Under the pieces are notes generated by a model, which made no database searches, had not been told where the DNA came from, and worked only from the letters and a program-made list of their open reading frames with translations. A stretch of 7,223 bases of DNA. Origin: Synergistaceae bacterium. Its GTDB lineage: Bacteria > Synergistota > Synergistia > Synergistales > Synergistaceae. The DNA lies in assembly GCA_031274465.1 (NCBI GenBank), contig JAISQC010000192.1, positions 1 through 7,223 on the forward strand, given 5' to 3'. Positions 1 through 5,270 of the stretch are shown here, piece by piece. Numbering within the stretch: the stretch's first letter is position 1; every line of letters begins with the position of its first letter. The translations under genes were made by a program, and so were the position numbers.

Positions 1-210
1 ATATATTATTATAACATATACTTAAATAAAGTGTCGAGCAAAAAAGGCGTGTTAGCAAGGACTTTTTAGATTTTTCGACAAAAGTTTTGAACATAGTTGG
101 ATTTTGAGTATAGATTACACTACTTTAGGGGGACCAAATAAAACTCGTCGGTTGAGGAGGGAAATTTCCCTCCTCCAGCGTGCGTGATCTCGGAGCGCCT
201 TTATTTTAAA
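1..210. other. AT-rich intergenic region at left edge
   Basis: This stretch is much richer in A and T than the genes beside it, and no convincing reading frame is visible. It lies downstream of the minus-strand gene that stops at 211. A possible plus-strand promoter (TTGAAC at 87-92, 16 bases, TATAGA at 109-114) can be read but would point toward the antisense of that gene, so I give it little weight. The palindrome at 154-175 is listed separately. Confidence 0.5.
154..175. repeat. 22-bp perfect palindrome, possible terminator
   Basis: An 11-base arm (GAGGAGGGAAA) is followed at once by its exact reverse complement, with AAATTT at the centre. It lies 35 bases past the stop codon of the minus-strand gene at 211-804. 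A transcript of either strand would fold into a strong GC-rich stem with a tight A/U turn. Neither strand has a proper T-run straight after it, so it is not a textbook intrinsic terminator. It may end the message, protect its 3' end, or be a protein-binding site. Confidence 0.6.
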
Positions 211-804
211 TCAACGGTACTCTGTTTTGGGAGACAAAGTTTTCTTAATGCGGAGGAATGCAATCATCGCCGTAACCACGAAGGAGGTGAACAAACCTCC
301 GAAGCCCGTGTCACAACCGCCTGTGTCCTTCCTGGCGTCAGGTTCTCCACTCGACATGTTCTTGACCGCTATTGGGTTGTCCGAAAAAGCCTGAATCAAG
401 GTTTGTCCTCCGGCGCTATAACCGACCCAGTTGACGCGCGCCTCTCCGGCAGCGGCCTCGCTCGGCGCGGTACCCTCTATTATCACGTAGCCATTATCGT
501 CGAAGTGGTCGCCTTCGCAGGGATCTCCATTTGCGTCGCCTATCCATGTCCTGGCGGATTCGATGCCGCTCACGCTAGCGAAGACGTCGTACGGCGCATC
601 ACTGGCCTTTACTTTCCCGTAAAGCCTAACGAGAACGCGCTGGGCGTAATCCTGCTTCACTATTACCGCAATCCAATCTTCTGGATCGCCGGAAAGGGCG
701 AGTGGAACTCCAGAGCCGCCCTCAGACGCAAGACTGCTCGCCTCGCCGATCGCCGCACATGACAGGACCGTTGCAATTACTATAACAGCAAACAGCTTTT
801 TCAT
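211..804 (-). CDS. Exported protein with Synergist-CTERM sorting tail
   Basis: The protein has 197 residues. Residues 1-23 form a signal peptide (MKK, then a hydrophobic core ending near AIGEAS). Residues 162-170 read GGCDTGFGG, followed by a hydrophobic stretch (about 171-184) and a basic cluster RIKK. This is the layout of the Synergist-CTERM sorting signal known from Synergistota, in which a conserved Cys precedes a membrane helix and a basic stop. The tail runs nine residues beyond the basic cluster, slightly longer than usual. The middle part (about 30-155) is an unrecognised extracytoplasmic domain with acidic stretches such as GDANGDPCEGDHFDDNG, which might bind a metal ion; that is a guess. 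The ATG at 804 is chosen because AAAGGGGG stands 7 bases upstream. It is a single gene with its own promoter. The role is unknown; anchoring to the cell surface is inferred from the tail. Confidence 0.85.
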   Translation of the reverse strand: MKKLFAVIVIATVLSCAAIGEASSLASEGGSGVPLALSGDPEDWIAVIVKQDYAQRVLVRLYGKVKASDAPYDVFASVSGIESARTWIGDANGDPCEGDHFDDNGYVIIEGTAPSEAAAGEARVNWVGYSAGGQTLIQAFSDNPIAVKNMSSGEPDARKDTGGCDTGFGGLFTSFVVTAMIAFLRIKKTLSPKTEYR

Positions 805-867
805 GCAGGATACCCCCTTTCAGATCTCGATAAGCAACACATTTACCCTGAACCCGTTATTAAAGTT

Positions 868-896
868 ACTCTAACAGATTTATCACCCCATGTAAA
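868..896 (-). promoter_or_regulatory. Predicted promoter of the Synergist-CTERM gene
   Basis: On the minus strand TTTACA (891-896) stands 17 bases before TAGAGT (868-873). This matches the sigma-70 type consensus at 5 of 6 and 4 of 6 positions with ideal spacing. It gives a leader of about 55 bases before the start codon at 804. Prediction by eye only. Confidence 0.45.
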
Positions 897-1005
897 TCGG
901 ACTATTTTCCCCTAAATCTTCAATGCAAAGCCGAAATTTCCACACCAATCTTACGAGTGCGGGCCAACCCGGTAACGACCCATTTATGCTACATGAGAGT
1001 GATCT

Positions 1006-1425
1006 TCATAATATTTCGATGTCTTCCTCAGCCAACGTTCCGTTCTCGACGCGAAATGACCGCATGACCGGTTCGCTCTCAATAAGCGAGATGATGACAT
1101 ACGAGGCGGATGGATCGTAAGCCAGCTTGATATCCTCCTCGGACGGTCTGGCCGGAGTCATCGGATGAGAATGGAAGTTTCCAAGCGGGATAATTCCGCG
1201 TGTCCGCATATCCTTTACAGTCGTGAGATGTTCCATCGCGTCGATCGTAAAATGTGTCCCGCTGGCGTCGGTGTTCGTGAGAGTATAAACAAGCCCGACC
1301 GTTCTCGTATCGCCTTCGCTCTCCCCGGCGATCAGTCCGCAACACTCGTTCGGAAGACAGGATTTAGCGTAACTAACGATTTTTTCGCAATCGGTTTTTT
1401 TATCCGCAACACGCTCATAATGCAA
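1006..1425 (-). CDS. JAMM/Mec-family metalloprotease (HcyD-like), start in another frame
   Basis: This is a zinc isopeptidase-like enzyme of the JAMM (Mec/M67) family, about 137 residues. The full metal motif is present: catalytic Glu in LPNECCGL, then HSH, seven residues, Ser, two residues, Asp (FHSHPMTPARPSEED). In Wolinella HcyD and mycobacterial Mec, relatives remove residues from, or attached to, the tail of a ubiquitin-like sulfur carrier. Its likely substrate here is the carrier three kilobases into the same operon, which ends GGGE. The start is the problem. In this frame only a TTG (1425) is available and the GAGGG is just 2 bases from it. An ATG at 1418 overlaps the upstream stop as ATGA and has GAGGG at 9 bases, but reads a frame that closes after 28 codons. 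Moving back one base at the A7 run (1395-1401) joins it to this frame and gives MSVLRIKKTDCEK, a typical N-terminus for the family. The coordinates follow the open frame. Confidence 0.88.
   Translation of the reverse strand: MHYERVADKKTDCEKIVSYAKSCLPNECCGLIAGESEGDTRTVGLVYTLTNTDASGTHFTIDAMEHLTTVKDMRTRGIIPLGNFHSHPMTPARPSEEDIKLAYDPSASYVIISLIESEPVMRSFRVENGTLAEEDIEIL
1395..1401 (-). promoter_or_regulatory. A7 run positioned as a -1 slippery heptamer
   Basis: Read from the ATG at 1418, the message is AUA AAA AAA CCG, so the seven A bases fall as A AAA AAA, the X XXY YYZ arrangement of bacterial -1 frameshift sites. A -1 slip here joins MSVLRIKK to TDCEKIVSYAK and opens the whole protease frame. 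Transcript slippage adding one A would give the same protein. I see no strong stimulatory stem-loop just downstream. A missing A in the assembly would look identical. Confidence 0.45.
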
Positions 1426-2227
1426 TTCCCTCGCAAACGCGGGCGGCGTAATCGAACGGATGCAGGATCGACGGAGATGGCCCGCACACTGCACAGTCAG
1501 GCCTTTTGGGAAGTGGCACACTCTGAAATTTCATAGCGAGCGCGTCGTAGGTCAGCATCGTGCCGGTCAAGAGTTTGCCGGCGCCCGTTATGAATTTGAC
1601 TGCCTCCATAGCTTGAAGACTGCCTATTACGCCACCCATCGCACCTATGACCCCGGCCTGGCTGCACGTCGGCACGGCATCGGGAGGCGGGGGATCCACA
1701 AAGACACAGCGATAGCACGGCCCCTCGCCCGGCACATAAGTCATAAGTTGTCCCTGAAAGCGTATTATACCGGCATAGGAGAATGGTTTGCCGGCTATCA
1801 CGCAGGCATCGGTGATCAAAAATTTTGCCGAAAAGTTGTCCGTACCGTCGATGACAAAATCGTAGCCCGATATGAGTTCCATAACATTTCCCGCATTCAC
1901 GAACACGTGATGTTCGTTCACAGCCACATCCGGGTTTATGGCCTTCATCTTCTCTCCGGCGGATTGGACTTTGGGTTTTCCGACGTCTGGGGTCGAGTGG
2001 ATGATCTGTCTCTGTAGATTTGACAACTCTACCGCATCGGCGTCAGCCACACCGATCACTCCGACGCCGGCCGCAGCGAGGTAGAGCGCAGCTGGAGCGC
2101 CAAGTCCTCCCGCACCTACTATCAACACCCGCCCCTCTCCGATCCGTTTTTGCCCCCTGACGCCTATCTCCTTGAGGATGATGTGTCTGGAGTAGCGCTC
2201 GAGCTGGTCGTCCGAGAAGGCCATCAT
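1415..2227 (-). CDS. ThiF/MoeB/HesA-type adenylyltransferase (HcyF-like)
   Basis: This E1-like enzyme of 270 residues activates the C-terminal glycine of a ubiquitin-like sulfur carrier by adenylation in the cytoplasm. The nucleotide loop GAGGLG lies at 38-43, the acidic end of the Rossmann strand at Asp62, and the catalytic set at Asn70, Arg73, Lys86 and Asp130 (in DGTDNF), the same arrangement as in MoeB. Two zinc-binding pairs, C171-x2-C174 and C245-x2-C248, are intact, and a Cys at 188 (VPTCSQAG) sits where the family has its conserved cysteine. The length is close to family norm, and there is no C-terminal rhodanese domain. The start may be either ATG of the doubled MM (2227 or 2224); both overlap the upstream stop codon, and the ribosome binding site is formed by the glycine codons of the carrier gene. 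The context within the sulfur-carrier operon favours an HcyF-type role over molybdopterin or thiamine synthesis. Confidence 0.92.
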   Translation of the reverse strand: MMAFSDDQLERYSRHIILKEIGVRGQKRIGEGRVLIVGAGGLGAPAALYLAAAGVGVIGVADADAVELSNLQRQIIHSTPDVGKPKVQSAGEKMKAINPDVAVNEHHVFVNAGNVMELISGYDFVIDGTDNFSAKFLITDACVIAGKPFSYAGIIRFQGQLMTYVPGEGPCYRCVFVDPPPPDAVPTCSQAGVIGAMGGVIGSLQAMEAVKFITGAGKLLTGTMLTYDALAMKFQSVPLPKRPDCAVCGPSPSILHPFDYAARVCEGIAL

Positions 2228-2433
2228 TCGCCCCCTCCCATGAAATACAGGAACTCCACGACGTCGTTGTCGCGCAAAATCGTCCCCCCAAGCGCCTCAC
2301 TCTTCACAAATTCGTCGTTCACCGAAACGGAGACGTACTCCGGAGTCCTGACTTTTTCAATCCCGATGAGCTCGGACACGGTGAGCCCGTCGTCGTATTC
2401 TTTCGATACGCCGCCACGATCAGCTTCATTCAA
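2224..2433 (-). CDS. Ubiquitin-like sulfur carrier protein (ThiS/HcyS-like), tail GGGE
   Basis: This is a beta-grasp sulfur carrier of about 68 residues. The visible core is YDDGLTVSELIGIEKV, then YVSVSVNDEFV, then DVVEFLYFMGGGE. A carrier of this kind takes up sulfur as a C-terminal glycine thiocarboxylate. Unlike ThiS and MoaD, which end in GG, this one has a Glu after the glycines, so a protease must trim it; the JAMM protease in the same operon is the obvious candidate. The frame shown opens with TTG at 2433, only 3 bases from a G6 run, and would give a polar start (MNEADRGGVS). An ATG at 2429 has ideal spacing (7 bases) from that G6 run and encodes MKLIV, the expected first beta strand, but in the +1 frame. 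One extra base, or a -1 slip, before codon 11 would join the two and give exactly the ThiS spacing to the conserved Gly-x-Thr/Ser-Val. The N-terminus is therefore uncertain. It sits 13-17 bases after the TusA-like gene and overlaps the next gene. Confidence 0.85.
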   Translation of the reverse strand: MNEADRGGVSKEYDDGLTVSELIGIEKVRTPEYVSVSVNDEFVKSEALGGTILRDNDVVEFLYFMGGGE

Positions 2434-2446
2434 TTTCCCCCCATCC

Positions 2447-2692
2447 TCAGTCGCCGCGTTTTTGAACGATCAGGCTGTATGTGCCGTCCTCGTTGTCCTT
2501 CAGCCTGAGTATCCTGTGCCCCTCGTCCTTTATGCTGCGCGGCACGTTTTGAGCGGGCTCTCCGTCGTTCATCCGGATGGACAGAATTTGCCCGTCCTCC
2601 ATCTCGTCGATGGCGACTTTCGCCTTGACGAACGTGACGGGGCAGACGACATCGGTGATGTCGACCGAATCGTCGATGGCGTAGTCATTCAT
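2447..2692 (-). CDS. TusA/SirA-family sulfurtransferase-like protein
   Basis: A small cytoplasmic protein of 81 residues with the TusA/SirA fold. The key site is Cys17 in DVVCPVTFVKAK, followed by a helix and the strand GQILSIRMND, then a C-terminal strand pair around HRILRLKDNEDGTYSLIVQK. In TusA the motif is CPxP and the Cys carries a persulfide. Here the fourth position is Thr (CPVT), as I recall for other members in anaerobe sulfur clusters. It probably hands sulfur to or from the neighbouring reductase and carrier; that is inferred from position. The ATG at 2692 overlaps the end of the reductase gene by 8 bases, with GGAGG 9 bases upstream, so the two are translationally coupled. Confidence 0.85.
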   Translation of the reverse strand: MNDYAIDDSVDITDVVCPVTFVKAKVAIDEMEDGQILSIRMNDGEPAQNVPRSIKDEGHRILRLKDNEDGTYSLIVQKRGD

Positions 2693-3545
2693 GAAGCGCC
2701 GCCTCCACCGATGATTTGAAGACGCCCCAGCCGGCGCGCTCTATGGCTGGGCGCAGTCGCTCGCCGGGCGACGCGTGGGCGGCGAAGAAGTCCAGTGCGG
2801 CGTCGGCGATCTTGAATAGGGTCTGCCTGTCGCGGATGGGAGGAGTGAGCGTCTCGCCCTTGGCTATCCTGTTGCCGAAAGATCCGCCGAAAGAGACGAT
2901 ATAGCCGGGTTCCCCTCTGCACGCGTCATTCGGGCAGGCCTTCACGCACCTTCCGCAGTAGTTGCATTTGCTTTCGTCGAGCTTTATCCCGCCGTCCGCC
3001 ATCGATATCGCGCCCTCGCCGCAGGCTTTCACGCACACGCCGCACGCGATGCAATCCTCGGGCGACAGTTCGACGGTCATCCCGCCTTTTATGCCGAGGT
3101 CGTTTTCCTCGGCCTTGAGGCAGTTGTTCGTGCATCCGGTCACTCCGAACTTGAATTTGTGCGGGAGCTCCCTGCCGAAATAGCGGTTCGAAATCTCCTC
3201 GGCGAGGGAGTGGGTCTCGATGCACCCGCTGGGGCAGATGTCGGCGCCCTGGCAGGCCGTCACAGTCCTCACCCTGGGGCCGCACACCCCGATCGAGACT
3301 CCGCCTTCGCCAAGCTCCCTCTTTACCGCCTCGATGTCGCCAAGTTTTATAAACGGTATCTCTACTCCCTGGCGAGAAGTGAGGTGCACGTGCCCGTCGC
3401 CGTATTTTTTGGCCACGGAGGAGATGGCGAGCAACTGCTCCGACGTGAGATTGCCGCCAACAACCTTGAGCCGCGCCGAAAAGTTGTCCCGCTGCTTCTG
3501 TCGCATAAACCCGCCCTTTTTCAAAGAAGCGTAATCGGTGCCCAT
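2685..3545 (-). CDS. Short siroheme/[4Fe-4S] sulfite reductase-like protein with ferredoxin domain
   Basis: The protein of 286 residues belongs to the nitrite/sulfite reductase superfamily in its short anaerobic form. After the N-terminal half-domain (LKKGGFMRQKQ, LKVVGGNLT, HLTSRQG) come the siroheme and cluster ligands as C98-x5-C104 (ACQGADICPSG) and C138-x3-C142 (GCTNNC). A two-cluster ferredoxin insert follows with C165-x2-C-x2-C-x3-C175 and C194-x2-C-x2-C-x3-C204, then a C-terminal helical part. It most likely makes sulfide from sulfite in the cytoplasm for assimilation. The frame opens at an earlier ATG (3575), but that has no ribosome binding site; the ATG at 3545 has a G6 run 10 bases upstream and gives MGTDYASLKKGGF, the typical family start. 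It is first in the operon. Low-molecular-weight assimilatory sulfite reductase, rather than the large dissimilatory enzyme, is the best call; substrate is not proven. Confidence 0.87.
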   Translation of the reverse strand: MGTDYASLKKGGFMRQKQRDNFSARLKVVGGNLTSEQLLAISSVAKKYGDGHVHLTSRQGVEIPFIKLGDIEAVKRELGEGGVSIGVCGPRVRTVTACQGADICPSGCIETHSLAEEISNRYFGRELPHKFKFGVTGCTNNCLKAEENDLGIKGGMTVELSPEDCIACGVCVKACGEGAISMADGGIKLDESKCNYCGRCVKACPNDACRGEPGYIVSFGGSFGNRIAKGETLTPPIRDRQTLFKIADAALDFFAAHASPGERLRPAIERAGWGVFKSSVEAALHE

Positions 3546-3606
3546 TCCAAGAATTCCCCCCGGAGAATAAAACATATTATTCTGATATGGTTTAATTTAT
3601 CATTTG

Positions 3607-3635
3607 AGGTTAACGCACTATCGGGAAAATGTCAA
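3607..3635 (-). promoter_or_regulatory. Predicted promoter of the sulfur operon
   Basis: The minus strand has a perfect TTGACA (3630-3635), a 17-base spacer and TAACCT (3607-3612), which matches the -10 consensus at only 3 of 6 positions. It lies about 60 bases before the chosen start of the reductase gene, in the 111-base gap after the antitoxin gene. No riboswitch fold such as an S-box or T-box is recognisable in this short leader. Confidence 0.45.
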
Positions 3636-3656
3636 TAATGCGTGCGCGCTGTCCTA

Positions 3657-4016
3657 TCATGTACGCGTTGCCATAAAAGGTTTTGCGATCTCGAATCCAC
3701 GCCTAATATGCCAATCTAACGTTTTTTCGAGCTGAGCGTTTCCAACGCACTCTCGTAAATGATCTACTGCCTGTTCCAAGATTAACCTGACATATCGGGT
3801 ATATGGTATTCCTTCCTTTTTTGCCTTTATCTTCACAGCATCAAGCAAGCTTTGAGGAAGGCGCATATTGAGCGCCGCCGATTTTGGCTCTATCTCGAAG
3901 CGCATGGGTTTGAAATTGGACAGGTCATATTCGGACAGACCGGCAGTCTCGGCAAACCTTTTGGCTTCGGTGTCACTCCTGAGCGATGGCATACGCTTGA
4001 GTTCAACGGTTTTCAT
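3657..4016 (-). CDS. CopG-family (ribbon-helix-helix) antitoxin, no partner toxin seen
   Basis: A 119-residue protein. The N-terminal third (LPSLRSDTEAKRF-type motif, SEYDLSNFKPMRFEIEPK) is typical of CopG-type antitoxins paired with BrnT-like toxins. A ribbon-helix-helix follows: strand AALNMRLP (48-54), helix LLDAVKIKAKKEG (57-69), turn and second helix YTRYVRLILEQAVDHL (72-87). A C-terminal extension of about 30 residues follows. Such proteins bind DNA as dimers, repress their own promoter and neutralise a toxin. The start is clear: ATG at 4016 with AAAGGAGG 9 bases upstream. No BrnT-like frame is visible upstream (4017-4323) or downstream (3546-3656), so it looks like an orphan, perhaps now only a regulator, or its toxin has been lost. 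Confidence 0.82.
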   Translation of the reverse strand: MKTVELKRMPSLRSDTEAKRFAETAGLSEYDLSNFKPMRFEIEPKSAALNMRLPQSLLDAVKIKAKKEGIPYTRYVRLILEQAVDHLRECVGNAQLEKTLDWHIRRGFEIAKPFMATRT

Positions 4017-4039
4017 AGTGTTCAGCCTCCTTTAGATCA

Positions 4040-4075
4040 ATTATATACGTTTGTGTTGTCATATGTCTATACATA
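4040..4075 (-). promoter_or_regulatory. Promoter of the antitoxin gene with overlapping inverted repeat
   Basis: A perfect TATAAT (4040-4045, minus strand) lies 18 bases from TAGACA (4064-4069). The -35 region sits in an inverted repeat, TATGT, four bases, ACATA (4062-4075). Ribbon-helix-helix antitoxins usually bind short repeats of this kind at their own promoter, so this may be the operator. The transcript leader would be very short. Confidence 0.5.
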
Positions 4076-4080
4076 GTTCC

Positions 4081-4266
4081 ATAAAACCCCGGATTCGCGG
4101 ACGATACGGCGAAAAAGGCCGCCCGCCCTCGAAGCGAAATTCGCCCTCCATCTTCACGGATGCCGCAAAAATGGTCTCGGGCGTAGCTGGTAATCGCCTG
4201 CGGCCATTTTCGCGCCAACCGTTTCGACGGGGAACGAATCCGCTCCATTTCGCTCGAAGAACATTT
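4081..4266. other. Gene-free divergent intergenic region with large imperfect hairpin
   Basis: This region lies between the antitoxin promoter and the Memo-family gene. Reading frames exist on both strands, but they lack ribosome binding sites and read as Arg/Ser-rich shadows. The main structure is an imperfect inverted repeat: AAAATGG (4168-4174) pairs with CCATTTT (4204-4210), extended outward by GC pairs (4162-4166 with 4212-4216, one bulged mismatch) and inward by GGCG (4180-4183) with CGCC (4195-4198). Its role is unknown. Confidence 0.4.
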
Positions 4267-4285
4267 AATCAACGATTCCTTAGGG
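4267..4285 (-). repeat. 19-bp repeat, left copy (inverted to 5784-5802)
   Basis: The sequence AATCAACGATTCCTTAGGG is the exact reverse complement of 5784-5802. The two copies face each other around the Memo-family gene and the 163-residue gene, like terminal repeats 1.5 kb apart. It lies directly before TAAAAT (4286-4291), a possible -10 element for the Memo-family gene. No matching target-site duplication is evident outside the two copies. Confidence 0.7.
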
Positions 4286-4291
4286 TAAAAT
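4286..4291 (+). promoter_or_regulatory. Possible -10 element of the Memo-family gene
   Basis: TAAAAT matches the -10 consensus at 5 of 6 positions and lies 33 bases before the ATG. There is no good -35 at 16-18 bases: the matching stretch is AT-rich DNA running into the 19-bp repeat. If real, the repeat forms part of this promoter. Confidence 0.3.
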
Positions 4292-4323
4292 ATTTTTAGG
4301 CTTTTGACAGGAGGTGTCTATGA

Positions 4324-5259
4324 ATGAAAAAAGTTGCATGTCTAGTGTGCTATGTGTTGATAGCTGCGTTTGTTTCAGTACGCGCGGATTCGGCTTTTGC
4401 CGCGGCCATCGCCCCCGGCCGTTCGCTTCGCTCGCCATATGAGGGCATGGTCCTGCGGGCCATCTCCGACACAGGCTCTTTCGACGTTTCGCCAGGCAGG
4501 GCGTCGATTCTCGGAGGCATCGTCCCCCATCACGACTTAGCTTTGGGCATGATCGTGAGGTTTTATCGGCAGTTGGCCAATAATACGCCCGATGGCGGGG
4601 TTCGCCGCGTGTGGCTGTTCGCTCCCGACCATTTCCGGCAGGCCCGGCGGTGGGTCGCTGTCTGCCCGTCGGACTGGGAGTTTCGCCATCTCGCCCCGCG
4701 CGCCATTTTGGCCGACAAAGCGGCGGTCTCTTCTTTGGAGGAATCTCGGATCGTGGAGGCAAATTCGGAGCTTTTCGCATCCGAGCACGGCATAACGCTC
4801 CATATCCCGCTGGTCGCGCACTTCTTTCCCGACGCGACAGTCGTGCCGGTCGTCTTCCGGCCGGACGCCCCGGACATGGCGCTCCTGATGTTCCGCAACA
4901 GGGTGCTGCGGCTCGCCAAAGACGGTGACCTGGTGATCCTGAGCATGGATCTGTCCCACTACAAGCCGCCTGAAACGATGGCGCTGGAGGACGAGCGGAC
5001 GCTCGGCACGCTGCTGGGCATCAGGCCCTCCGCAGTTGCGGCTATCGACGTGGACGCGAGGCGAGCTGCCGCGTTTGTCCTGATGCTGTTCCGGGACATG
5101 GGGGCTTCGCGCGGCGAACTGCTGGAGCACACGGACTCTTCGGCGCTTCTTGGGCGTAGGGTGGAGTTCGGCACGAGCTACGCTACCATCGTCTACAGAC
5201 GCGAAACGCCGGAGGATGCGACATGCCCGTCTGTGCCTTCGCGGAGTTGCTGGCATTAA
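4324..5259 (+). CDS. amrB: Exported Memo-family protein (AmmeMemoRadiSam system protein B)
   Basis: The protein has 311 residues. Residues 1-27 form a signal peptide (MKKVACLVCYVLIAAF, ending near AFAAA), so the mature protein acts outside the cytoplasm, probably in the periplasm. The Memo/AmrB core shows in order: GGIVPHHDL (64-72), FAPDHF (99-104), SEHGITLHIPLVAHFFP (153-169), SMDLSHY (207-213) and TDSSALLG (270-277). His70 or His69 and His103 fit the metal-binding histidines of human MEMO1; I see no Cys at the place of its third ligand. Memo proteins resemble class III dioxygenases, but their bacterial activity is not settled, and the usual partners (AMMECR1-like and radical SAM proteins) are not in this window. 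The ATG at 4324 has GGAGG 9 bases upstream; an ATG at 4320 reads another frame and is rejected. The C-terminal 15 residues after VYRRE are unusual (two Cys, Ser/Pro-rich). Confidence 0.85.
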   Translation: MKKVACLVCYVLIAAFVSVRADSAFAAAIAPGRSLRSPYEGMVLRAISDTGSFDVSPGRASILGGIVPHHDLALGMIVRFYRQLANNTPDGGVRRVWLFAPDHFRQARRWVAVCPSDWEFRHLAPRAILADKAAVSSLEESRIVEANSELFASEHGITLHIPLVAHFFPDATVVPVVFRPDAPDMALLMFRNRVLRLAKDGDLVILSMDLSHYKPPETMALEDERTLGTLLGIRPSAVAAIDVDARRAAAFVLMLFRDMGASRGELLEHTDSSALLGRRVEFGTSYATIVYRRETPEDATCPSVPSRSCWH

Positions 5260-5270
5260 AAAAAATTTTG

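Noticed and set aside
32..80. TGTCGA and TCGACA inverted pair in the left intergenic region
   Set aside because: The six-base arms are 37 bases apart with no supporting context.
184..762. Long plus-strand reading frame opposite the Synergist-CTERM gene
   Set aside because: It has no ribosome binding site or recognisable motif, while the minus strand has a signal peptide, sorting tail and promoter.
959..971. CGGG/CCCG mini-hairpin after the sulfur operon as a terminator
   Set aside because: Four pairs and no T-run are too weak to call.
3546..3656. SAM or T-box riboswitch ahead of the sulfur operon
   Set aside because: The leader is short and no conserved core motif or suitable terminator pair could be found by eye.
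4003..4272. Minus-strand frame just upstream of the antitoxin, considered as a BrnT-like toxin
   Set aside because: It shows no BrnT features, its start has no properly spaced ribosome binding site, and the antitoxin promoter lies inside its end.
4051..4299. Plus-strand frame before the Memo-family gene
   Set aside because: Composition is Arg/Ser-rich, with no ribosome binding site; it overlaps the hairpin and the 19-bp repeat.
4537..5256. Long minus-strand frame opposite the Memo-family gene
   Set aside because: It is Arg/Pro/His-rich as expected of a GC-rich shadow; the plus-strand frame carries all Memo motifs.
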